From Lentimicrobiaceae bacterium (GTDB taxonomy: Bacteria > Bacteroidota > Bacteroidia > Bacteroidales > UBA4417): a DNA stretch of 37,522 nucleotides. A model generated the notes under the pieces. The model was not told the DNA's origin and ran no database searches. It was given only the letters and a program-made list of their open reading frames with translations. The stretch is from positions 1 to 37,522 of the forward strand of contig JAQVEX010000025.1 in assembly GCA_028697555.1 (NCBI GenBank), in the 5' to 3' direction. Both the position numbers and the translations under genes were made by a program. Positions 15,676 to 22,768 of this stretch are shown here, piece after piece. Within the stretch, counting starts at the first letter, position 1, and each line of letters opens with the position of its first letter.

Positions 15676-16110
15676 CTATTTTTCAGTTTTAAAATTATAG
15701 CCCTCTATTAGGTCATTATATTCATCGGTAAAGGTTTGTCTTTTATGATGACTTTCTTGTTTGATGATATAATTTCTTACTTTATCAATCATTGACTCAG
15801 AAACCGAAACCGCAAAATATTTATCTTGCCATTCAAATTTTTCATCAATTAATTCATTCTGGTTTATCCAACGGGAAGATTCTCCTTTTATTAAATTAGC
15901 TACTTTGCTAATAGTTTGGTTAGCCGATAATGATACTAAGCAATGGCAATGATCGGAATATCCGTTAACCACATCAACAAAAATGCCTTTATCTTCAGCG
16001 TTCCCTTTGATATGTTTCCAGACTTTCAATCGCAATTCCGGCGAATACAAAAACGGGTACCTTTCACGAGTTGCCCAAACCAAATGAACATAAATTCTAA
16101 CGAAAGACAT
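15676..16110 (-). CDS. HUH/Y1 transposase, REP-associated type
   Basis: The 144-residue protein is a single-domain Y1 transposase of the IS200-like fold. The His-x-His pair is HCH at residues 54-56 (in GYSDHCHCLVSL), and the catalytic Tyr is Tyr114 in VRNYIIKQESHHKRQTF, a typical motif of this group. It is full length, intact, and lacks an accompanying tnpB. Palindromes lie on both sides (15611-15644 and 16140-16167), the usual setting for REP-associated tyrosine transposases (RAYTs), which are domesticated relatives thought to move or maintain palindromes. Established knowledge: these enzymes nick and join single-stranded DNA at hairpins. Its exact target here is not known. Confidence 0.88.
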   Translation of the reverse strand: MSFVRIYVHLVWATRERYPFLYSPELRLKVWKHIKGNAEDKGIFVDVVNGYSDHCHCLVSLSANQTISKVANLIKGESSRWINQNELIDEKFEWQDKYFAVSVSESMIDKVRNYIIKQESHHKRQTFTDEYNDLIEGYNFKTEK

Positions 16111-16139
16111 TATATCATAAATTTTGATTCCATTTCCCC

Positions 16140-16167
16140 CGCTCGCGCGCTTTTATAAAGCGTGCGA
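16140..16167. repeat. 28-bp palindromic element, inverted copy 1
   Basis: Arms TCGCGCGCTTT and AAAGCGTGCGA form a hairpin with one G-T pair. The full 28 bases match the reverse complement of 16729-16756 at 24 of 28 positions. It begins the bracket around the next transposase gene. Confidence 0.8.
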
Positions 16168-16172
16168 CATTT

Positions 16173-16703
16173 TTATTCTATAAGTATTATGTCCAAAATC
16201 CCTTTCCCTCCAGCATAATCTAAAGCACTACTGTGTATGTAGTCTTCCGCTCTATAAACAATACCTCCTTTCACTGGATTTTGGTGTATATAATTTAGCT
16301 TCTGTGTAATAACCGCATTACTCCACAACTCAATTGGCTTATTATCTTTTTGCCAAAAACGAATTCCTTGAGGTGTAATGAATTGTTTTAAAAGCATATC
16401 CTTTCTACTTTCCTTAATATTTTCCTCAATTGCTTTAACCAAAACTTTGCTTGTATGTTTTTTATAATCACGAAGTATATCTTGCAACAAAAATCCTTCT
16501 TTTGCGCGAATAATCATATGAATATGATTAGTCATAATGCACCAAGCAAATATTTCCAAACCTTTGTTTTGTTGACAATATTTTAAGTTTTCTAAAAGTA
16601 TGTTTTTATATTCGACACGAGTAAAAACATCTATCCATCCTTTAACTGCAAAAGTTGTAAAGTAAATACCTTCAGGATTATGAAATTTATACCTACTGCT
16701 CAT
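16173..16703 (-). CDS. REP-associated tyrosine transposase (RAYT)
   Basis: The 176-residue product begins MSSRYKFHNPEGIYFTTFAV, the usual start of a large Bacteroidota transposase group. The His-x-His pair is NHIHMI (His60, His62) and the catalytic Tyr is Tyr138 in LNYIHQNPVKGGIV; YIHxNP is a hallmark of RAYTs. The ATG at 16703 is chosen because a longer frame reaching 16796 would merely translate the flanking palindromes. It lies between inverted copies of a 28-bp palindrome, with only 5 bases between the stop and the nearer copy. It is intact and probably functional. It belongs to a different subgroup from the neighbouring Y1 protein. Confidence 0.9.
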   Translation of the reverse strand: MSSRYKFHNPEGIYFTTFAVKGWIDVFTRVEYKNILLENLKYCQQNKGLEIFAWCIMTNHIHMIIRAKEGFLLQDILRDYKKHTSKVLVKAIEENIKESRKDMLLKQFITPQGIRFWQKDNKPIELWSNAVITQKLNYIHQNPVKGGIVYRAEDYIHSSALDYAGGKGILDIILIE

Positions 16704-16728
16704 TTTTATATATTTTGTATTAGTAGAT

Positions 16729-16756
16729 ACGCACGCTTTGCAAAAGCGTGCGAGCG
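16729..16756. repeat. 28-bp palindromic element, inverted copy 2
   Basis: The core CGCACGCTTT-GCA-AAAGCGTGCG is a hairpin. The whole element is the inverted partner of 16140-16167, with differences at 4 of 28 positions, and lies 25 bases before the RAYT start codon. Confidence 0.8.
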
Positions 16757-16767
16757 AAAAAAATCTT

Positions 16768-16800
16768 TCGCTTGCAGGCTTTTGCAAAGCCTGCAAGCGA
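16768..16800. repeat. Palindrome with 15-bp perfect arms
   Basis: Arms TCGCTTGCAGGCTTT (16768-16782) and its exact complement (16786-16800) surround the loop TGC. The loop-side GCTTT/AAAGC agrees with the 28-bp elements on each side of the RAYT gene, but the outer stem differs. Confidence 0.85.
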
Positions 16801-16806
16801 GAATTA

Positions 16807-16884
16807 CTTTCAAGGCATGGCTATTAATAATTACAAATTATTATCTGTATCATTAGCCACGCCTTTAAAGACGTGGCTAATGAT
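16807..16884. repeat. Compound palindrome, partial plus full REP family B
   Basis: The right part (16849-16884) has arms ATCATTAGCCACG and CGTGGCTAATGAT around CCTTTAAAGA, with the same C-A mismatch as 15611-15644. The left part (16807-16823) holds a half copy in inverted orientation, CTTTCAAGGCATGGCTA, which can pair with the first arm of the right part. Between them TAATAATT-ACA-AATTATTA (16825-16843) makes a small hairpin. Confidence 0.75.
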
Positions 16885-16897
16885 GGTTGATAAATCC

Positions 16898-18355
16898 CTA
16901 TTCCTCCACCGCTTTTTTCTTGTCGGGTATCATTGCTACTACCGTTATAATAACCAAAATAGCTAATAGCAGACAGAAAGCCAATCCTAACATTGCTCCT
17001 TGGCGAACAAGCACATTATCTTGTCTTCCTACGAATGGTATTATTTTGCCTAACCATGCTATAGGTTCGGTTCTGGATACTACTGCTGTGTATATTCCGG
17101 CTGCTATGGCTACTCCAAAGCTTGTTCCAAGTGATGATGCCATCTTGAAAATACCGGCACCGCTACCAGCCTGACTGTCGGGCAAGTTAGATAAAGCTGC
17201 ATCGGTGGCAGGTGTTGCGAAGAAAGCCAAGCCCAATCCGAAAAGCGAATAAGCAATAATAGCCAACACTACATATTGTCCGGTCATTATCTGGGTCTGC
17301 ATTAGCAATATAATAGCGGCACTAATAATTAATGCTCCCCAAATAATCGGCTTTTTAGCACCAAATCTTTGCAATAATTTTTCACCCACACGAATAAACA
17401 AAATTACGGCAAGAGCAAAACCAAGTGTAAGCAATCCGGCTTCCATTGCGGTAAACTGTGCTCCACGTTGCATCAATGTTAGCGAAACTATAAGCAAACC
17501 AGCAGTTCCGTTAATGAAAAAGTTTGCCAAAGTTGCACCTGTAAATATTTTGTTTTTAAATAATCCAAAATCGACAAAAGCGTAAGGCACTTTATTTTCA
17601 ATTCTAATAAATATATAACCAAATACTATTGTAATAGCTAGTAAAACAATAGTAATCCAACTTGTCCAACCGAATTTATTTCCGTTAGTGATAAAAATTT
17701 GCAATGCAATCATTGCAATCATAAACACAATAATTCCTCCCCAGTCTATTTTGTATTTACCTGCTCCTTCGCGGCGGTTTTCCGGAAGTTCTTTGGTTAA
17801 AATCAAGGCAATAATCGCTACGATTATTGCGAAAAAGAAAATCCATCTCCAACCTAAGCTCGAAGCTATAATTCCGCCTGTAAGCGAGCTTAATCCTGAA
17901 CCACCGAATGTACCTATAGACCATAAACTAATAGCACGCTGACGCTCTTTTCCTTCCCAGAAAATTTTAATCATACCCAAACTTGTAGGCATAACAAAAG
18001 CTGCAGAGAGTCCTTGTAAAGCACGTCCTATAAGCAACATAGGCACTGCAAGACTTCCACTAGGCGACAAGCCAACCAAAAGTGAGCCTAAAATTGCTAA
18101 ATATAAACCAATTTTGAAGGTTTTTACGCGTCCAATACTATCGGCTAAACCGCCTATTACGACGATAAAAATCCCCGAAAAAAGTGCTGCCAACGACACG
18201 GCAATATTCATAGTGTTGGCGTCCATGCCAAGTGCTTCGGTCATCACCGGCGATACATTCATCATAGAATTGGCAAAAAGCCAAAATGTTAAAACTGCAA
18301 GGATAAAGCCTATAAGCACTTTATCTGTTCCTTTGTAAGTTGTTGTACTATTCAT
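16898..18355 (-). CDS. MFS transporter, DHA2 (14-segment) exporter type
   Basis: The 485-residue protein is highly hydrophobic, with about 14 membrane segments. The region GGLADSIGRVKTFKIGL (residues ~68-84) is the conserved loop between segments 2 and 3, and LLIGRALQGLSAAFVMPTSL (~106-125) is the segment-4 motif. GSGLSSLTGGIIASSLGWRW (~151-170) resembles motif C, the antiporter signature in segment 5. DHA2 members use proton exchange to export drugs or metabolites; the substrate here is unknown. The gene follows the outer-membrane protein gene by 40 bases in the same direction, so the pair may be co-transcribed. Its position beside two thiamin units hints at a link, but no TPP element precedes it on this strand. 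Confidence 0.9.
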   Translation of the reverse strand: MNSTTTYKGTDKVLIGFILAVLTFWLFANSMMNVSPVMTEALGMDANTMNIAVSLAALFSGIFIVVIGGLADSIGRVKTFKIGLYLAILGSLLVGLSPSGSLAVPMLLIGRALQGLSAAFVMPTSLGMIKIFWEGKERQRAISLWSIGTFGGSGLSSLTGGIIASSLGWRWIFFFAIIVAIIALILTKELPENRREGAGKYKIDWGGIIVFMIAMIALQIFITNGNKFGWTSWITIVLLAITIVFGYIFIRIENKVPYAFVDFGLFKNKIFTGATLANFFINGTAGLLIVSLTLMQRGAQFTAMEAGLLTLGFALAVILFIRVGEKLLQRFGAKKPIIWGALIISAAIILLMQTQIMTGQYVVLAIIAYSLFGLGLAFFATPATDAALSNLPDSQAGSGAGIFKMASSLGTSFGVAIAAGIYTAVVSRTEPIAWLGKIIPFVGRQDNVLVRQGAMLGLAFCLLLAILVIITVVAMIPDKKKAVEE

Positions 18356-18395
18356 GTTTAATACGTTTTAAGGATTTATGTTTAATTAAAATGTT

Positions 18396-19178
18396 CTATT
18401 TTTTCAAATTATAAGGTAGCACAATGGAAGCTCCAATAAGAAATTGGAAATAATCGTCTAAAGGATTATATCCAGCTGTCGCCCATATCGGCAATGATGA
18501 TTTTCCGTACAACGGAACTGTATATTTTACAGTTGCTTCAATATTATTAACTCCCGATTTAGTTTTGTTGTACAACCCAGTCCAAGGTGTTACTGCAACA
18601 GCCGCAGATGCTGTAATACGATTGAAAGTGTAGCTGTAATTGGCTTCTATGTATGTGGTAAAATTTCGTTTATGATTAATGGTATCTGTAGGTCTTGGGT
18701 CGAAACCGGCAACAAGCGTAGCCCATTTAAAACCCAAATTAAACGGGAAAGTGTAATCGATGGACGCATCAATAAAGTGTTTTGATGTTGTAAGACCAAA
18801 ATCTGTGATATCTGTATCCCAAAATTTTGTCCCCGGCGAATAAATATCAGTTATCCCAATTTTCAATCCCTTAACAGGCGAATAAAAAACCCAAGGTATC
18901 ATGGCTTTGTAAACGTTATCGAAAGAAGCTCCTGTAGAAACTCCTACAATAAATTTTCCATTAGTAAAAGTTATACTTGGCTCAAACGATGGAGCATCAC
19001 CGAACAAAGGACCAACACCAAGTCCACGCCAATAATGCTGTGTTACGTATTTGGCATTACCAATAACCATCCAATTCGATTTGGTTTTTGCAGTCTCGGA
19101 ATTGCTTTGCGTTTCTTGTGCTCGCAAACCGACAGTAAACGCAAGTAGTATCGCAACAGTAATAATTTTGCTCTTCAT
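18396..19178 (-). CDS. Outer-membrane beta-barrel protein, porin-like
   Basis: The 260-residue product has a signal peptide (MKSKIITVAILLAFTVGLRAQ). The mature part begins with a YVTQHYWRGLGVG segment, similar in style to the first strand of TorF-like porins, and alternates polar and hydrophobic residues through to a terminal strand ending GASIVLPYNLKK. This supports a small outer-membrane barrel. The ATG at 19178 is chosen over one 6 codons earlier because it begins the signal peptide directly. A well-placed promoter lies upstream. It leads the MFS gene, so an outer/inner membrane transport pair is a reasonable guess; ligand unknown. Confidence 0.75.
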   Translation of the reverse strand: MKSKIITVAILLAFTVGLRAQETQSNSETAKTKSNWMVIGNAKYVTQHYWRGLGVGPLFGDAPSFEPSITFTNGKFIVGVSTGASFDNVYKAMIPWVFYSPVKGLKIGITDIYSPGTKFWDTDITDFGLTTSKHFIDASIDYTFPFNLGFKWATLVAGFDPRPTDTINHKRNFTTYIEANYSYTFNRITASAAVAVTPWTGLYNKTKSGVNNIEATVKYTVPLYGKSSLPIWATAGYNPLDDYFQFLIGASIVLPYNLKK

Positions 19179-19248
19179 AATATTACAGGTTTTCAACGAA
19201 AATAATTTGAACTATCAATAATCACACTTGTTGGTGATAATAATGCGA

Positions 19249-19279
19249 CAAATTTAATTTTTTTTTATAAAAAACTCAA
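19249..19279 (-). promoter_or_regulatory. Promoter of the OMP-MFS pair
   Basis: On the minus strand, TAAATTTG (19256-19249) and TTG (19279-19277) are 20 bases apart, a full match to the Bacteroidota pattern. Expected start near 19242, about 65 bases before the ATG. Confidence 0.6.
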
Positions 19280-19395
19280 TCATTGAAAAAAATTTTAGAA
19301 AAAATTTTCTCAATGTGCATAATGTTGATTTTTAAGAAATTACAACATTCAGTTAAAAATATGTGAAAAACAAATACTTAATATTAAATAATTAT

Positions 19396-19403
19396 TACTT
19401 TTG
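19396..19403 (+). promoter_or_regulatory. -7 box before the second TPP riboswitch
   Basis: TACTTTTG matches TAnnTTTG. Transcription would start near 19409, at the first base of the aptamer. No -33 TTG is apparent. Confidence 0.55.
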
Positions 19404-19409
19404 TCAAGT

Positions 19410-19500
19410 CTATTAGGGGAGCTAAGTGCTATTTAAGTACTATGCTGAGAAACAAACCCTTGTACCTGATTGAGTAATTTCAACGTAGGAAAATGGATGG
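19410..19500 (+). promoter_or_regulatory. TPP riboswitch before the methyltransferase/thiM unit
   Basis: The thiamin-box parts are present: GGGGAGC (19416-19422), a variable hairpin AGTGCT/AGTACT, GCTGAGA (19444-19450), AAACCCTTGTACCTGATT (19454-19471), then TTTCAACGTAGGAAAATGG. The aptamer would bind thiamin diphosphate. A T-run hairpin follows at 19523-19559, so control is probably by premature termination of the whole salvage operon. Confidence 0.92.
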
Positions 19501-19522
19501 TTTTTTAACATAATACACACAT

Positions 19523-19559
19523 AGACGTTTCTCCTAATAAAAGAGAAACGTCTTTTTTT
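19523..19559 (+). terminator. Riboswitch-linked intrinsic terminator
   Basis: Arms AGACGTTTCTC (19523-19533) and GAGAAACGTCT (19543-19553) pair perfectly, followed by six T. It stands between the aptamer and the first gene (ATG 19572). CCTAATA in its loop region (19533-19539) can pair with TATTAGG at the front of the aptamer (19411-19417), a possible antiterminator. Confidence 0.9.
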
Positions 19560-19571
19560 ATTGCAAAAAAT

Positions 19572-20285
19572 ATGAGCATGACAAAACAAAATTATTTTGA
19601 CCAATTCGCATCTGAATACGATACTTGGTTTTTGAAAAACATGAACTTACTAACATCGGAAGTTAGATTAGTGGCTCACTTTTTAAAAGATGCAGGTAAA
19701 ATTTTATCGGTAGGATGCGGTAGCGGCTTGTTTGAGACTATACTAAAAAAAGATTTCAATATTATTATCGAAAACGGTATTGAACCTTCGGTAGGAATGG
19801 CAGAAATAGCAAGAAAAAGGGGCTTAAACGTTGTTAACAACACAGCCGAAGATGCCGACATGGGCATCAACGAATACGACACTATCTTGTACAACGGTAC
19901 GCCAAGCCATATTTCAAATTTAGAAACTTCTTTAATAAAGGCGCACAAAGCGTTGAAGCATGGCGGCAAAGTAATCTTAATTGATGTTCCGAAAGAAAGT
20001 TCCTTTGGAATTATGTATAACTTGGCAAAACTCGCTAATACATGGGATAACGAACTTTTACAAGGCGTTTTTCCGCCATCGCCCTATCCTATTGAGTTTG
20101 TGAAGCTGGCTCATTGGCGTACAACAGACGAAATAGTTGAACTTCTTAAAAAAACAGGGTTTTCCGACTTCCAATTTGCTCAAACGCTGACCAATCACCC
20201 GATTTACTCGAATATTGAAGCTGAAACTCCTATAGAGGGCTACACAAAAGGCGACTACGTCGCTGTTTGTGCTACAAAGAAATAA
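19572..20285 (+). CDS. Class I SAM-dependent methyltransferase in thiamin operon
   Basis: The 237-residue protein has a Rossmann methyltransferase layout: NYFDQFASEYDTWF at the start, motif I SVGCGSGLFE at residues 46-55 for S-adenosylmethionine, an acidic strand end at IEPSVGMAEIARKRG (motif II), and DTILYNGTPSHI then GGKVILIDVPKE for later motifs. It has no signal peptide, so it acts in the cytoplasm. The substrate is unknown. It is the first gene after the TPP riboswitch and terminator and precedes thiM by 28 bases, so its transcription should be controlled by thiamin diphosphate. A role in making, repairing or recycling a thiamin precursor is an inference from position only. ATG at 19572 is used; an alternative ATG is at 19578. 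Confidence 0.85.
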   Translation: MSMTKQNYFDQFASEYDTWFLKNMNLLTSEVRLVAHFLKDAGKILSVGCGSGLFETILKKDFNIIIENGIEPSVGMAEIARKRGLNVVNNTAEDADMGINEYDTILYNGTPSHISNLETSLIKAHKALKHGGKVILIDVPKESSFGIMYNLAKLANTWDNELLQGVFPPSPYPIEFVKLAHWRTTDEIVELLKKTGFSDFQFAQTLTNHPIYSNIEAETPIEGYTKGDYVAVCATKK

Positions 20286-20313
20286 ATTAATTAACGTATT
20301 AAAATATTTTAAA

Positions 20314-21105
20314 ATGGATTTAAATAAAGTTTTATCGCAATTGCAAGAAAAATCGCCGTTGGTACATAATATCACAAATTATGTTACCATGAATAACACG
20401 GCAAACGCTTTACTCTCAATAGGTGCATCGCCTGTGATGGCTCACGCTGCTGAAGAGGTTGAAGAAATGGTAAAAATATCATCGGCTTTGGTTATTAACA
20501 TTGGCACACTAAGTCCGCACTGGGTGCAAGCCATGATAAAAGCAGGAATTGCAGCAAAAGAAAACAATATTCCCATCATTTTCGACCCTGTCGGTGTTGG
20601 TGCAACAAGCTACAGAAACGAAGTTGCAAAAACAATTTTGCAAGAATGCAAACCCAACATAGTTAGAGGTAATGCTTCCGAAATACTATCGTTGGTAAAA
20701 AGCAACGTAAAAACCAAAGGCGTCGATAGCACAATAGCGGTTGACAATGTTGTTTCATCGGCGAAAGACTTGGCTAATGATTTAAATACCGTAGTTGTTG
20801 TAAGCGGCGAAACCGACTATATAACAGACGGCTCGAAAAGTGCTTTCATTGAAAACGGTTCGCCAATGATGATAAAAGTTACAGGTATGGGATGCACGGC
20901 TACAGCTATTGTTGCCGCATTTGCAGGCACATTAAAAAATCCTTTTGATGCAGGCGTAGCAGGTATGGCTGTCATGGGCGTTGCAGGAGAACTCGCAGCT
21001 AAAAAATCGGAAGGTCCCGGTTCATTGCAGTTGATTTTCCTTGACACTCTGCACAATCTCAACAAAATGGATTTAAACAGTTTGCTTAAAATTAGAAATG
21101 AATAA
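20314..21105 (+). CDS. thiM: Hydroxyethylthiazole kinase
   Basis: The 263-residue enzyme phosphorylates 4-methyl-5-(2-hydroxyethyl)thiazole, the thiazole salvage step. Motifs: VHNITNYVTMNNTANALLSI (17-36) for substrate binding, IIFDPVGVGA (88-97), VRGNASEI (117-124), VSGETDYITDG (163-173) and VTGMGCTATA with Cys194 (189-198) at the catalytic loop. The ATG at 20314 gives a usual length and a normal ThiM start; a TTG start 45 bases earlier would overlap the methyltransferase gene. The last 8 bases overlap the following thiE. Confidence 0.95.
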   Translation: MDLNKVLSQLQEKSPLVHNITNYVTMNNTANALLSIGASPVMAHAAEEVEEMVKISSALVINIGTLSPHWVQAMIKAGIAAKENNIPIIFDPVGVGATSYRNEVAKTILQECKPNIVRGNASEILSLVKSNVKTKGVDSTIAVDNVVSSAKDLANDLNTVVVVSGETDYITDGSKSAFIENGSPMMIKVTGMGCTATAIVAAFAGTLKNPFDAGVAGMAVMGVAGELAAKKSEGPGSLQLIFLDTLHNLNKMDLNSLLKIRNE

Positions 21106-21736
21106 AATTGATTACAGCTTATATTTGGTAACCGATAGCGGACTTACAAAAGGCAGAAATCTTTTAGAAGTTGTGGAAGACGCTGTAATTGGTGGCGTTA
21201 CGATAGTACAACTTAGAGAAAAAGACATTTCTACTATGCAATTTTACAAGTTGGCAATCCAATTTAAGCAAATGCTTTCAAAATACGGCGTTCCGCTAAT
21301 TATTAACGACCGATTGGATATTGCTTTGGCAGTCGATGCGGACGGAATCCACGTTGGACAACACGATTTGCCTGTAGAAATCATCAGAAAACACATGCCA
21401 AAAGGTAAAATAATCGGACTTTCGGTAGAAAATGTTGAACAAACTGAAATCGCCAACCATTTAGATGTTGATTATGTAGCCGCTTCGCCGATTTTCAATA
21501 CTTCTACCAAAACTGATACCGCACCTGAACTAAGGATAGAAGGATTGAAAGAAATTGCTGCCGTATCAAAGCATCCAATTGTGGCTATTGGTGGAATGAA
21601 TATGAGCAATGCCGGAAGTATCATCAAAGCCGGTGCTTCGGGTGTAGCCGTAGTTTCGGCAATTGTTTCGGCTGACAGTCCGCAATTGGCTGCTAAGCAA
21701 TTGTTAGAAACAGTGAATTTGAACAAGTTAACTTAA
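21098..21736 (+). CDS. thiE: Thiamin phosphate synthase
   Basis: The 212-residue TIM-barrel enzyme couples hydroxymethylpyrimidine diphosphate with thiazole phosphate to give thiamin phosphate. Motifs: VQLREKD (37-43), IINDRLD (68-74), HVGQHD (85-90), SPIFNTSTK (130-138), AIGGM (163-167) and GVAVVSAI (182-189), the standard phosphate-binding end. It overlaps thiM by 8 bases and precedes thiL by 9, so translation is probably coupled. Compared with the thiE-like gene next to thi4 it looks the more conventional synthase. Confidence 0.94.
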   Translation: MNKIDYSLYLVTDSGLTKGRNLLEVVEDAVIGGVTIVQLREKDISTMQFYKLAIQFKQMLSKYGVPLIINDRLDIALAVDADGIHVGQHDLPVEIIRKHMPKGKIIGLSVENVEQTEIANHLDVDYVAASPIFNTSTKTDTAPELRIEGLKEIAAVSKHPIVAIGGMNMSNAGSIIKAGASGVAVVSAIVSADSPQLAAKQLLETVNLNKLT

Positions 21737-21745
21737 TTTTTTACA

Positions 21746-22768
21746 ATGTCAGATATAAACAAAATTGGAGAATTTGGGTTGATTGAGACCTTTGCCGACA
21801 AGTTTAATCACTTGCTTGACAAAAACAACTTGGGTATAGGCGACGATGCTGCTGTTATTCGCATTGACGACGATTACAGTTTTGTTGTTACAACCGATAT
21901 GCTTGTGGAAAAAATTCATTTCATAAGCGACAAGATTTCTCCGCAGGAATTAGGACAAAAATCGCTGATTGTAAATTTGAGCGATATTGCCGCAATGGGA
22001 GCCGTACCTGTTGCATCATTTTTGTCTGTTGCAATAAACAAAAATACAAGTTTGGAGTACGTACAACAGTTTACCGAAGGTTATTTGTTGACATCAAACG
22101 AATATAAAGTCCCGCTTATGGGTGGCGACACGACCAAATCACCAAACGAGCTTACTATTAATGTTTGTGTTATTGGTAAAGTTGAAAATAAACGCATAAA
22201 GTACAGACACAGTGCACAAGGCGGTGATATTGTGTGTGTAACGGGATTTTTGGGAGATTCAGCCGCAGGACTTTCGTTGCTGTATAAAGACAAAAAAATG
22301 CAGGAACAATACGCCGAACTCGTAAAAGCACATCATTTGCCTATTGCTCGCGTTGATGAAGGTAGGTTTTTAAGCTCTTTCTCACAAGTACACGCCATGA
22401 TGGATATTTCGGACGGTATCGGCTCCGACTTAAAACATATTAGTAAGGCATCGAAAGTCAGTATTAATATTGATACTGAAAAAATTCCTTTGAGTGAAAA
22501 GTTGCAAAACTATTGCCAACAAACGGATAAAAATCCTTTGGAGTTTGCTATTTCAGGCGGAGAAGACTACGAACTGTTGTTTACTGTTGATAAAGATTAC
22601 TTTAATGAATTGAGTTTTGAGTATCTAAACAAGTTCGGCAGACCAATATTTCCTATAGGTACAGTCAGAGCCGAAGGCGAAATTCCTGAAGTTTTGTATT
22701 TTTACAATAATAAACGTCTAACCGCAAGTTACGGCGGATTCGACCATTTTAAAACAACAAACAAATGA
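21746..22768 (+). CDS. thiL: Thiamin-monophosphate kinase
   Basis: The 340-residue protein makes thiamin diphosphate, the active cofactor and riboswitch ligand, from thiamin monophosphate and ATP. It has the expected metal/ATP motifs: GIGDDAAVI (30-38), TTDMLVEKIHF (49-59), LSDIAAMGA near 79-87, MGGDTTKSP near 125-133, MMDISDGIGSDLKHI near 218-232 and a late SGGEDYELLF. Length matches the family. Its last 4 bases overlap the thiD start codon (ATGA type). Confidence 0.95.
   Translation: MSDINKIGEFGLIETFADKFNHLLDKNNLGIGDDAAVIRIDDDYSFVVTTDMLVEKIHFISDKISPQELGQKSLIVNLSDIAAMGAVPVASFLSVAINKNTSLEYVQQFTEGYLLTSNEYKVPLMGGDTTKSPNELTINVCVIGKVENKRIKYRHSAQGGDIVCVTGFLGDSAAGLSLLYKDKKMQEQYAELVKAHHLPIARVDEGRFLSSFSQVHAMMDISDGIGSDLKHISKASKVSINIDTEKIPLSEKLQNYCQQTDKNPLEFAISGGEDYELLFTVDKDYFNELSFEYLNKFGRPIFPIGTVRAEGEIPEVLYFYNNKRLTASYGGFDHFKTTNK

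Noticed and set aside
16704..16796. N-terminal extension of the RAYT protein
   Set aside because: The added residues would be a translation of the palindromes; the family start MSSRYKF begins at 16703.
15611..16900. Full IS605-type element
   Set aside because: There is no tnpB, and the transposases have RAYT-type motifs, so an insertion sequence boundary was not called.
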